Source: Anaeramoeba flamelloides (lineage: Eukaryota; Metamonada; Anaeramoebidae). From it: DNA of 64,000 nucleotides. The notes beneath the pieces were generated by a model. That model worked only from the letters and a program-made list of their open reading frames with translations. It did not search any database and was not told the origin of the DNA. The position numbers and the translations under genes are program-made. The stretch lies in contig JANTQA010000032.1 of NCBI GenBank assembly GCA_027625915.1, forward strand, positions 9,982,001 to 10,046,000. Direction: 5' to 3'. This document shows positions 1 to 11,478 of this stretch, piece after piece; position 1 is the first letter of the stretch, and every line of letters starts with the position of its first letter.

Positions 1-420
1 CTCGAACCCATTCAAAAAATTCACCATTTGAATTCTAATCTTTTTGCCACCTAATATAATTTTAAAAAATAGAACAAGTAAATACAAAAAAGTAATTTTC
101 ATCAAAAAAATATCATGTTGGTTGAAAAAACACATTAACAATTCGTTCAAAAATAAAAATATGCATTTAATTAAATACCCCACAAATCTAATTTTATCAA
201 AACAAAACCATTTCCTTTATGAAACTGCCTTCTAAAAAATGAAAAGGATTTTTTAATAAAGGAAAATTGAAAATGAAAAGTTCTTTCTAAAGATAAGAAG
301 AAATAAATTAACTTTAAAGAATAATTAGTCATTTTATTATTCTACCGAACCAGTTAAAATAATTAAGAAAATCATTTATATTGAGATCCAATCAAGTACT
401 TAACTTTGATCTTCAAAATA

Positions 421-1132
421 AACTCAATTCAAAAAAAATTGACACAGCCTAAACAGTTGAAAGAATAACAATATTTTTCATTCAATTTGTAAATAATTTT
501 GATTTTACAAACTATTTTTTCATTTTTTGTATTTTCTCTTTTTTTTTGTGTTCATTTCCTTTTTCTCCAGTTACATAATCTGTTTCGTTCGATCGAAAAA
601 ATTGTTTTCAAATGATTGATAGAGGGTTAATGTTGAGTTTTGTTACATAGAAAAGTCACATACAAGTAGTTGATGGTGTCTAATCATTTGATCGATCAAC
701 AATTTTTGGTGAAATTTCAACAAATTTACCAATACAATTTTTTTCTTTTTACAAAACTAAATTAAGATTCAAATACTTCTGATAACTGTATCTGTTCTAG
801 ATACTCTTTGAATCAGAAGTATCAAATTTAGTCACTTCAAAATCATCTCTTTAACAGATTAGATGATAACCCTTAACAATAAATCCAATACAATTTTTTT
901 GTTACGCTGGTTTCTCCAAAATTTTTAGACACGCAGTATTTTTTTTCTTTTGATTTAGAATTTTTTTCTTTTATTTGGAAAAAAACGATTAGATATAAAA
1001 ACGCATTAATTCCTGGGAACTTAAATGAGGCTTAATATTAGGTTTGGAAAAAAACATTAAATTGTAATTTTTTTTTTTTTACCTATTTTTGATTTTAGTT
1101 ATTTCCAAATTTTTGGAATGGGGTTTAGATCA
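421..1132 (+). mobile_element. Family-I MITE, copy A
   Basis: The left end reads about TTGACACAGCC and the right end about CCAAATTTTTGGAATGGGG, so the two ends are roughly inverted. The interior shares a landmark with the other copies: a TGATCGATCAA palindrome followed by TTTCAACAAATTTACCAAT. Related copies lie at about 4005-4535 (-), 5225-5763, 13515-14778, 57548-58095 and 63650-64000. There is no open reading frame, so the element is non-autonomous. The ends are approximate because target-site duplications were not certain. Confidence 0.7.
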
Positions 1133-1769
1133 AAATATTCAATAATTAAAGAAAAATCTTTCAAAAAAAACAGTATTCTCAAAAAATGTTATTATAATTA
1201 ATACTTTATTTTTAATCATTTTTCTTTCTTTTTTTAACTAACAATACTTTTCATTTTAATTTTTTTGTGATTTCTATAATTTCTGTGATTTTATTAATGG
1301 TTACAATTAAAAAAAAGTTTTTTACCTTATTTTTTTACCAACAATAAAGATTCTAATTTTCAAAAAAATTATAATAATGATTTCATAAACAAGTTTTCAT
1401 AATTGTTTTTTTAGGTCAACAAATAAGTTTCGTTTGATCATTTTAAAATAATCTATATTTTAGAATTGATATCTAGAAAGGAAAATTTTACGAACAAAAA
1501 ATTGTTTTTGTTGAGTTTTTTTTTCAAATTTTTGACAAAAATCGAAAATTTCAAGATTTTTTTTCTTTACATTTTTCTTTTTTTCAAAAAGGTAACATTA
1601 TTAAAACACAACTCTTGTTCTGAAAAAAAAAAAAAAATCCTTATTACTTATCTGTATATAAGCTATTTTCGAAAAATCAGGGAAAATATATTTTAAATAT
1701 TCTTTTTCAAAGCTAATCCTCAAATAACAATTAAAATATTCAAAAATTTCATTTATTAATCATTAATAA

Positions 1770-2260
1770 TCATCCAATTTGATAGTGCGACATTACTTTA
1801 ATAAAAGATAGCAAAGTTTCTGATCTTGATTTAATCTGATATTTTCAAGTGTGAAAATTGCTTTTTATTTTTTACTTTTTGAAACGAAAAAAAATTTTCG
1901 TTAGGATTTTAATCTCGAAAAAAATTCTAATACAATGAAAAACTTTCAACTATATTTTTCTGTTTAAAAAAAAGATTTGTAACCCTTATTATATTGCCCA
2001 TTTTTCATTGAATTTTAATTGTGTATTGTTTTGTACAAAAAAAGTGTTTTTTTTTTTTTTTTTTTCATTTTTTGGAAATATTTTGATCTAGATAAGTTGA
2101 ATTATACACAACAGAGGCTAATTCAATACATATTAATATTTAACTTAACTTCATATTCCCAAATTTGCAAATACAACTACTTATATTCATAATATTATTT
2201 GAAATATTAAAAAAGAAGATCCCTCTTTTTTGGAAATACCTTATATTGATATCTATTGAT
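1770..2260 (+). repeat. Family-II dispersed repeat, copy 1
   Basis: Shares ordered blocks with about 5855-6300 and 48120-48640. The blocks are CAAAGTTTCTGATCTTGATT, a TGAAAATTG block, TTTTTCATTGAATTTTAATT, then TTTTTTCATTTTTTGGAAAT and TTTTTTGGAAATACCTTATA. The copies are diverged and none carries an open frame. The family is not identified. It lies directly upstream of the RhoGAP-SH3 exon. Confidence 0.55.
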
Positions 2261-2554
2261 ATACAGGTGTGCATACATATATTGTAATATTACAAATCTT
2301 TAATTATTATGAAATAAAAAGAAGAACGAATAATCTAGAAACAATACTTTTAGAGTTTTTATTTTATACAAGATAAAAATCAAGCTAATAACAATTTTTC
2401 TGAATTTTTTGATTACATACTATTCATTCTATTATGAATTTTTATTTTATTTCTTTTTCTCAACTAATAAATTAATTCTTACGATATATATCTTTTTATT
2501 TCTTTCAAATCCATGATTTTTACTTTCCCAAAAAACAATAAATTAAATTCAAAG

Positions 2555-3153
2555 CAAATTATGAAGGAAAACAATTAGTTGAACAACATAAATTATTAGT
2601 TGATCAATTACCAAAATTAAATAAACGAATTTTTGAAATTATCTCTGAATTAATGCACAAAATTGCAAAATTTGAAAAAGAAACTAAAATGGGAATCCAA
2701 AATTTAGCCTTACTTTTTGGACCAACATTATGTTCTCTTCGAGGGGAAAAATCAAATAGTGTAATAAACATGTCTGTAGAATGCCAAATTGTTTCAATTA
2801 TGTCAAAAAACCATGATTATATTTTTGGTAAAGCAAAATATGGAATACATTTGATTGATCGATTTGATGAAAAGGATGATGACGATACATATTCAAAAGA
2901 AATATTCAAGGCGATAGCAGTTGATAATAATATTCAAGTTGACAAGGAAAATGTTGACGAACAAATTTTTTTTAACGTTGGAGATCTAATAAGCGTTACC
3001 AATACAGATGATAATGAATGGTGGTACGGTAAAATGATTTGTCGAGAAGATGGTAACAAAAATATTATTGACCAATATGGTTATTTCCACGCTTCATTGG
3101 TAGAAAAGATTGGAGAAGAAGAATATTTAACACTTATTGAACAAGAAAATTAA
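2555..3153 (+). CDS. RhoGAP-SH3 protein, 3' terminal exon only
   Basis: The first part (about 75 residues) matches the C-terminal half of a RhoGAP domain, a GTPase-activating domain for Rho/Rac/Cdc42 GTPases. It includes the hallmark NLALLFGPTL and the helix before it (LPKLNKRIFEIISELMHKIA). It is followed by a C-terminal SH3-like domain with AIAVDNN in place of ALYDY, then NEWWYGK and GYFHASLVE. The stop is TAA at 3151-3153. The frame opens at 2542 and the likely acceptor is AAAG at 2551-2554, phase 1. The first in-frame ATG (2653) lies inside the GAP fold and cannot be the real start. The N-terminal half with the arginine finger is not visible upstream, where a repeat sits. It is either the last exon of a gene with a long intron or a truncated pseudogene. 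Domain calls are solid; gene integrity is unresolved. Confidence 0.75.
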
Positions 3154-3388
3154 TTATATTAATTTTTCAAAATATTAAATTTAAAAATAAAATACCTCAA
3201 AAATAAATAAAAACAAAATTTTTTATTCCTAATTTTATTTTGATTTTTTAATTTATTAAAATTTTTAATTTCCAGTTACCAACTAAATTAAATTGTTATC
3301 AAAAATAATCTGATTTTTAATTTTATTATAGATCAAATTATCCATTGAAACATGGATTAGAGAGATTTATTTTATTAACCTTTTTTAA

Positions 3389-4739
3389 GGGAGTAGCCAC
3401 GGTAAGGAAATTTTTTCACTTTTTTGCAATTTTGAAGAGGATCAGAAAATAACATTTATTACTTTGGTTGTGTCTCATTAATTTTTATTATTTAAAGTAC
3501 TTCATCCATTAGATTTTTGAAAATTTTTTTTATAGAGTCTCAAAGAAATTGCCACAATAGAATGTTGAGTTGAATTGCTTAAAATAGTGTTTCAAATGTT
3601 GAATGTCTTATCTTTTGTCCTTATTTCAACATTCTATTGTGACATTTAATTTTTTCATTTTTTTTTTTTTCATCAATTTTGAATTTTTTTAATCATCAAA
3701 ACAATAAGCAATTAGAAATATTTTTTTTATCATGGACATTTAGAATAAATGGATTTTGTTTGAAATGAACAACAACATTACAATTGAGAGAATAATAAAA
3801 GGAAAGACAAATGGGGATTAAATAGCTAGAAGGGTTACAAAAAATAATAATTATCCCAAAACATATCATGCTAGGATTTTAAATAGTTGGATTAAGTAGA
3901 ATTGGGGAAGTGAATATATGATTATATTTTATCAAATTTTCAACTACAAAATAGCTATTAGTTTTATTCTATGAATCTAAAATTATCTTCCCCCAAAAAT
4001 ATAAACCTAAACTCTATTCCAAAAATTTGGATACATCTAAAATCAAGAATAGGAAGACAAAAACTAAATTTATTATATTTTTCCAGACGTAATATAAAAT
4101 CATATTTAAGTAACATATTATCAATTTTTTTATAAGTAATCATTTTCATTCAAATAAAAAAAATATAAAACAAAAAAATCAAAACCAGTGTGTACAAAAT
4201 AATGAAACCAGCGGAACAAAAAATTTTATTAGTAAATTAGTTAAAATTACACCAACAATTGTTGATCGATCAAATGATAAGATACAATGGGCCAATTGTA
4301 TGTGATAATTCAATTTAAGAAACTTCAACACTAATATTCTATCAACCATTGAAAAAAAATTCTAGATCATACCAAACAGATTATGTAACTGGAAAAAAAA
4401 AAAATGAAAACAAAAATAAATAGGACAAAAAATGAAATAGTTTTTAAAATCAAAAATTTTCCAAATTGAATATAAATTATGTTATTACTATTCTTTCGAC
4501 TGTTTAAACTATGTCCAAATTTTGGAATTAAGTTTTAAAAAATAATAAAAATATTAAAACTATTTTATCAATATATTCTCTTTTTTTTTTTTTTATTTTT
4601 TAAGATTACTAAAAAAAAAATTACAAATAATTTTTTAAATAAAATTTTTAGATAATCTACGATCACACACCACTAAAATAAAATACTTTTATCTCATCCC
4701 TCACAAAATTTTATCATTGCTTATCATGTAGCTACCCCC
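3389..4739 (-). mobile_element. PIF/Harbinger-like non-autonomous element, copy 1
   Basis: The left terminus is GGGAGTAGCCAC preceded by TAA, and the right terminus is GTAGCTACCCCC followed by TGA. The inverted ends (GGGRGTARCYAC) and a 3-bp TWA-type target duplication are typical of PIF/Harbinger and Tourist-like elements. The same element lies inverted at 37348-38168, with long matching internal blocks, for example AACATTCTATTGTGACATTT. Copy 1 is longer because a family-I MITE sits inside it at about 4005-4535. There is no transposase frame, so it is a deletion derivative or MITE. The superfamily call rests on the TIR and TSD only. Confidence 0.65.
4005..4535 (-). mobile_element. Family-I MITE, copy B, nested in a Harbinger-like element
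   Basis: Reverse-complement copy of the family-I element. Its ends are AAACTCTATTCCAAAAATTT on the left and, read from the right, AACTTAATTCCAAAATTTGG. These are good inverted repeats of about 27 nt. The internal TTGTTGATCGATCAAATGAT landmark is present at 4257-4276. The surrounding Harbinger-like sequence aligns with the uninterrupted copy at 37348-38168 on both sides, so this is an insertion into an older element. Confidence 0.68.
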
Positions 4740-5224
4740 TGAAAGTATATGAATAATTTTGAGGTTTAGATGAAATATCATGGTATTAGAAAGCAATCCT
4801 AGAGAAATTTTTAAAAAATTGCAATAATCTAACTTTCTTGTAAAAAATCACAAAATCACAATAATCAACAAAATCACGAAAAATATAAAATTATTCTTTT
4901 GAATTAACTAGAAAAAAATTCTTTATTTTTTTAAAGTTGTACACTTTCACAACACCTTATACCTTTAAAAGTGATGAAAAGTGGCACAAAAGGCATTAAA
5001 TTATCTCTATACATTTGAAAATATTGAAATAATTAAAGCATCTTAAAGTCAAGAGATATTTTTAGTTAAAAAAAGAAGATTTTTTTCTTTACATTTTTTT
5101 TATATTTTATCAAAGTAAAATTTCTTGTGAATTTTGTGATCAAAAATAAAATATTAGTCCTTTTTGAAAATTCATGTGAATCGAGGATAAATTAAAAAAA
5201 GATAGTTTCTTTTAATTTATAATA

Positions 5225-5763
5225 TATAAACTCAAATTAATTTGTTATCAGAGTTAAAAAAGTTTAAAGAATCACGATAATATAATTTCATTCAAATAGG
5301 AAATAATTTTGATTTTTATTAAAAATATGAAAATCATTTTTTCATCTTTTTCATTTTTTTTTCCTTATTTTTTTTAAATTAGAAACATGTTTTTTTAGAT
5401 CAACAAATCTTTTTTTCAACAGAGGTTGATCTAAAGTTAAATTGGGTTCTATAAAGCAGAAGAAACAAAAACACTTTAGTGGATAGCAACGTACCATTTG
5501 ATAGACCAGTAATTGTTAATGCCATTTAAACAAATTTATACATATATATATATATTTACTTGTCTCAAAAAATTTTGATACCTTCTTGGTTTATTAATAT
5601 CGATAATAATTTGTTTTTTAAGTATTTTAATTGATAAAAAATTATTAAAATATCAATTAGCGAATGTTTTTGATTTGGAATTTCTTCTTAAATTATTAAA
5701 TGCTTTTTTTTTTCAATAATTGAATTTTTGTGTGTTAAAAATTTAGAATTGGGGTTTTGATTT
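5225..5763 (+). mobile_element. Family-I MITE, copy C
   Basis: Diverged copy with the family order: a GAAAATCATTTTTTCATC block, a TTTTTTTAGATCAACAAAT block, CATTTGATAGACCAGTAATT, then a right terminus GTGTTAAAAATTTAGAATTG followed by GGG. The left end is eroded. It has no coding frame. Confidence 0.6.
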
Positions 5764-5854
5764 AACTTAATTCTAATATTACCATACAGATATTTAAATT
5801 ATTATTCGTAATAAATTGATATTTTGAATATTAATTAAATTAGTTTCTTAGTAA

Positions 5855-6300
5855 GGTATCACTTTTAAAAAAAGGTATCAAAGTTTCTGATCTCGATTTT
5901 ATATTGATATTTACGGGTAGTGAAAAATGATCTTGATTTTTTTGTTTTTAATACTAAAAAGTAAAACAAAGGATTTAATACTGATTGAATTGCAAATAGA
6001 AGGTAAATATATAAATATATTTATTCATTTTAACTTTTCATTTGTAATATGGTAATATTAACCGTTTTTTATTGAAAATAAGTTTTTCACCCTTCCCACC
6101 AAAAAAAACACATAAATTTGAATTATTTTTTTTCGATTTTTTTGAATATTTTAATAAACTTATTTAAAATAAAAACAAGAATATTGATAAAACCAATATC
6201 TGTATTAAGTTAGAATTTATATTACCAATATATGAATGAGTAAAATCCCCTAAATAATATTATTTGATATATACATATACATTTCCTCATTTTTTAAAAT
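5855..6300 (+). repeat. Family-II dispersed repeat, copy 2
   Basis: Contains TATCAAAGTTTCTGATCTCG, AACCGTTTTTTATTGAAAAT and other blocks in the same order as at 1770-2260 and 48120-48640. It lies immediately downstream of a family-I MITE copy. It is non-coding. Confidence 0.5.
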
Positions 6301-9300
6301 ATTTAATATTATTTGTATTTTTTTAAAAAAATGGTGCACTTCCTTCACAAGTTAACTAAAAACTAGAAAGAGAATTTCACTATTTTATAAGTTAGTGACC
6401 AAAAAAACAAGAATAAAATGTTTTAAACACAACTTATTTTTTCTGTCTAATATAAAGAAGAAGAATAATAACATAAAGAAAAAGAAATAACCCTTATAAA
6501 AATCCTTTTTATAGATTAATATGTGATTTAACTAACTGAAAAAAACTTAAAAATATATCAATATCTTTTCATAATATTTCAAATAATGAAAAAATTAACT
6601 CAAAGTGAAATTATTTAAAGAATAAATGAAATTTTGATAGTGTTATTTTATATTCTAAACTATTGAAAAAACTAATATAATTCAATAAACTTTCTGTTGA
6701 CTTTTAGTTATTATTTTTGTTGATCTAAATTGTTGATCTACCAAATAGAGAAAAATATGGGATATATGAAAAAAATACATTAAATAACTTTCTCTAATCA
6801 TCAAGAGAAGTAGTTTCTTTATTATTTGTTTATGAAATTAATTTGAAAATTATTCCATTTCCTTTTTTATAGCGTGCTTTTTCAATAAATTAAAAAAGAA
6901 TTTCTTTATTTTTGTTTTAAAAAAAAGTTTTAGAAGAAGAAAGGTAATAAGTTGAATAATTCTAATTTGATACATAATGAAACATAAAAGAGAAATTGAG
7001 GTGATAGTTAATTGTTATAGAGATAATTACTTGACCAAATTTTAATTTTAAGCTCAAACTTATTGAACCTTAAATTTAAAACCAATTGCAAAAAAATAAT
7101 TTATTAAAATAAAGAAAATTTATGGATCTGATAACAAAAAATTTATATATCAAATATAATTAATAAAGATTATATACAATAATATACCTTTAATAAAAAT
7201 ATTATATTAGATAAATATTATATCAACTTCTTTGGTATTCTAAAATCAATAAAGAAATTCTAAGAATCAACCATCAAATGTAATTTTTTTCTCAAAAAAC
7301 TGAAAAAATTGTTGAGAAAATTTTGGAAAAAAAAAACTTCATTAAATTACAAACAATTAATAAAATAATTTAAAATTTTATACAAATTCAATTTATAAAA
7401 ACAAAATTTATTTGAAATGCCAATGGGTATTATCTTAACAATTGATTTAACCTTAGGTACACCGTTGATTAGTGGATTAGTTGTTTATATTTGAACTAGT
7501 AAGAAAAAAAGCAGGTTTATTTGAAAGAAATTTTTTATATTCTCAACATTTGTATTTGTTACCGTCAATATCTGTATTAAGAGGATTTTCTAAATAGAAG
7601 AAAAAAATAATTATCATAAAGATGCTAATATATTCGAAACAAAGAATAGACTTTCAATTTTAAATCAAATTACAATCAATTTAAAAAAAATCAAACAATT
7701 TATAAGATCCCAATAAACTTAAAACTCTTGAATATTTTTTATCTTATTTCTTTTTTAAATTTTACTTTTAGAATTGGTCACTTTGAGAATTTGTTTATAT
7801 CTTCTCTTATTTATTTTTTGGGAAAGCTGAATATAATTTAATTTCCTTTTATTCTTCAACTAAAAGAGTATTTGTTCGTTTTGAAACTTTTTACTGGAAT
7901 TTGTAATGACCAAAAAATAAGATTTGTTGATAAGTTACTATTTTCAGTAAAATAAATTGATCGAAATTTTCATACCGATTTATAATAAAAAAAAAATTTT
8001 TATAAATCATTAATAATTTAAAATTTTTAATTCTGAAAAGCAGCATATAATATTAATTTGCCTTTGAGAAATGTTGACTTTGATGATTTGTTTTAATTCT
8101 TGGAATGTGAGTATTTTATAAAGCTGAATGAAAATTTTGATCTTTTTCGCGATGATTAATAGTGTTGATATTTAAAATAACATAGGAAAAGATTTATTTA
8201 ATATTTTCTTTTTCCAACGCATAATTTGGGAAAATTTTTGAAAAAAAAACCTATAAATTTTGTATTTTTGAAATACACTCATTTAATAAATATTATTATC
8301 TATTATAATTTTGAAAAAGGGTAATAATTTTATTAGAATTAATGGGAATTGAAAAAAAAAAGAAAATTTTCCAAAATATTTTTTTCATTTTTAATTGTAA
8401 AAATTTTGAAATTATTTAAATGACTTAGTAGAGAGATTATTTTAATCTTATTTTTTTAATAGTCTAAAAAAAATCATATTTTTTCGATTTTTAAATAAAA
8501 TCAAAATATTTCTTTCAAAAGATATCGCTAAATTAAATTGAAAAATTGATTGTTTTCTCTGTTTTTGGAATATTTTTTATCATTTTATTTTATTCCATGT
8601 TGAATTCTGATTTATGTTTCCCTGATTTTTTCAGCAAATTGTTTTAATATTTATTATTTTTTCTTACTTAATGGTCAATCTAAAGTTCATTCATTTCAAC
8701 TAATTTCAATAAAAAAATACCTCAAAAATAGGTGTTTTTTGCAAAAGTTGATGATTTTGAAAAATATCGTACTCAAATCTTAATGAGTTTAATAGCGATC
8801 TTTTCTTAATTACATAAAAGTATGATAACTTTGAAAATATAATTTATAAAAGATATAGAACTGAAATCCAATATGTAGTTTTGACAAAAATTAATTTTCA
8901 GAATTTATTTTTTCCTTGTAGTGATGTGTTTAAAGATGAGTGTACAAAATTAATCGAGCAACAAAACCAATATAAACAGAACTGAGAAGGTGTCTCTTTT
9001 AAACAAATCCTTCCTTTTAGAAGACCAAATAAGAAAGATCATCTTTCTGAATAAACTTTTTAAAATCAAGAATGAAATCAATTTTTTTTTGTTTCATACT
9101 TTTCTCAAAATTTAACAATTAATAGAATAAAAAACAATAATTAAATAAAGAGGGATAATCAATTCCATTTTTTCATGGTATACTCGATTTGTCAAAGAAA
9201 AATCGTAATTTTGTACAAAATTTATTTGTTTATTATTTGTAAATACCAGTAAATACCTTAGCAATTGTTACAATTGAGAAAGCTTTGGTGAGAAATAGTG

Positions 9301-9514
9301 TGTTAAAAAATAATGGTCAAAACCCAGTATTAAAATGTTAAAATACTCAGAGACTCAAACAACTTGTAAGGCTAATCAATGGGTTCAAAATATCATATTT
9401 AAATTTCATATTTTTTCCTTTTTGTATTTCTTTACTTCAAATTTTTCAAATTACAAAAGTAGCGTTTGTCTTATTAAATAAAACTTTTTTAGTCATAGCA
9501 ATTTTACTCAGAAA

Positions 9515-11437
9515 ATGACAAGCAAAAAAGAAATAAACGAAAACGAACAAGAAAAGGAAAAAGAAGAAATTTCCAACAAAAAAGAAGAAAATGAAAAGGA
9601 AGAATTAGAAGAAAAAGATATCAAAAAAGGCCACTATACTCTTGATTTTGATCCAAATCAAAAACACCCTCTTCAAAATAAGTGGACAATGTGGGTCGAT
9701 GGTTATAGCGGATCGAAAAATTGGGGAGAAGATATGAAAAAAATCCTTGATTTTGAAACAGTAACGAATTTTTTTTAAATGTCAATTTTTTTTACAAACT
9801 TTTCTCAAACCATAACTTACTTAATGAACAAATTGAGTTAAAATGAACGAATTTGCAATTTTTTTTCTTTGAAATTTGATCACTGTTTATTTGCTTTTTT
9901 TAAAGCTTTTTTCTTTTTGTTTTTCTTTTTTTATTTTTTTTAATTTTTTTTTTTTTTTTCACAAATTCTTATTCATTAATTTTTTATTTGTTTTTGGTAT
10001 TTTGATAACTTAATTTAACACAACGTATCTTAAGGTTGAAGATTTTTGGGGGATGTTTAATAATTTAGTTACAGTTTCAAAATTAAAACACGGAACAAAT
10101 TTCCACTTATTTAAATATGGAATTAAACCAGAGTGGGAAGACGAAGCCAATGTTAATGGTGGTAAATGGAATTTACGAATTAATCGTCAAGCTTCGAAAT
10201 TAGAAAATTTATGGGCTGATACCGTAAATACTATTTTCTTTTTTTTTTTTTTTTTTTCCTTTTTCTTCTCTTGTTTGATTTTTTCTTTATATTCAATGAC
10301 TATTTTTTTTTTATTCAATTTCCTTCATTTAAACCCCTGTCCAAATGATTAAATTTCAATAATTTTTACAATTAAAAATGAAAAAAATATATAATGGTAT
10401 TTAAATTATAAATGGGACAAAATTTTCACTTCATTTTCCAGATTGTATTTAATAAAAAGAGTTTTCTCAGAAGTCGATTGGGATTCGGGATCTATTTGAA
10501 AAAGGAAATTGAAAATTAAGTCAAATTTTTCCCATTAGAATTCAAATACCAGTAAAATGAAAAATTTTCATTTTTTTTGCAATTCCAATTAATACTGATA
10601 AATTCAAATTTAATGAAATTTTTAGTTCAATTTCCATTTTTGTAATCTAGGCGCTCAACTTTTAAAACAACTCGACAGTAAGAAGAATATTTTGAAGGAA
10701 CAACTAATTTTACAAAGTTTCTCAGCATTTAAACCAATAAAATGCTTTATTCAAAACTTGGGTAAAAAGATTTTAAAAGGAAAAATGAATCAAAAAATTT
10801 TTATATATTTATTTGAATTTATCAGGATCTAATAAAGTGGTAAACCTTTTTCAAAATTGTTCTGTATAATAATGTTTATTATAAGTGTGTATTTTTCAAA
10901 AATACAAAATTTTGGGATTTTTTTTTTCATAAAATTTTCCTAGTTATATGGAGTTATTAGAGTGAAAAAAAAATTGTTAAAATTGGAAACAAGCTTAATT
11001 AGTAATTTTTATGAGGCCTAATACCAATTAAAAACAAATTGGTATGTATGTGAGGTACGATAAATTTCTAAAAAACAACAATGAAAAACAAGCTCATTTT
11101 AAGAAAAAAGCTCGAAAGAGCGACACTTAATTCCAAATTCCCATTTTTAAAGAAGGAGAGTAATTGAAAGTCTTTCATGTTTTATGTAAAAATGTTCATA
11201 TGACCGAGTTTTGAACAATAATTATAAGGCTTTAATTAAAAAAATTTGAAAAATATTTCAAAAAGAAATTAGAAAAAAGGAAAAACTTAATTTTTTGTAG
11301 AACTTTTTAGATGCTTTTCGAGACTTGAAGTGTCAATCAAAAAGATTTAGAGAAAAGAGAGCTATATTTTTTAAAAATCACAATTCAGTCAGAGAAGATC
11401 TGATCATACTTGTAATTGAGAAGATGTAATTTGAATT

Positions 11438-11478
<41 letters not shown>

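Larger units (their letters stand above)
1..2554. other. Gene-free stretch with repeats
   Basis: Very AT-rich sequence with no convincing coding potential. The short open frames at 44-235 and 1466-1696 are lysine/phenylalanine-rich and look like noise. It holds a family-I MITE copy (about 421-1132) and a family-II repeat copy (about 1770-2260). Any 5' exons of the RhoGAP-SH3 gene that starts at 2555 should lie here or beyond the window, but I could not find them. Confidence 0.6.
3154..9514. other. Gene-free stretch with nested transposons
   Basis: About 6.4 kb without a recognisable gene. It holds the PIF/Harbinger-like element 3389-4739 with a MITE nested in it, a family-I MITE (5225-5763), a family-II repeat (5855-6300), two partial family-IX pieces (about 7740-7890 and 8030-8165) and a possible decayed coding patch at 7408-7597. 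The remainder is AT-rich with homopolymer runs. Confidence 0.6.

Noticed and set aside
2653-3153. Intact small RhoGAP-SH3 gene starting at the ATG at 2653
   Set aside because: The in-frame sequence upstream of the ATG (from 2555) is clearly RhoGAP, so the ATG is internal to the domain.
3540-3655. Possible CRISPR-like or satellite array from the repeated CAACATTCTATTGTGACA motif
   Set aside because: Only two inverted copies exist, inside the Harbinger-like element; there is no array.
10224-10352. Continuation of eIF4E exon 2 as a longer open frame
   Set aside because: It runs through a GTAAAT donor into poly(T) encoding a Phe run, whereas joining to 15687 restores the conserved eIF4E sequence.
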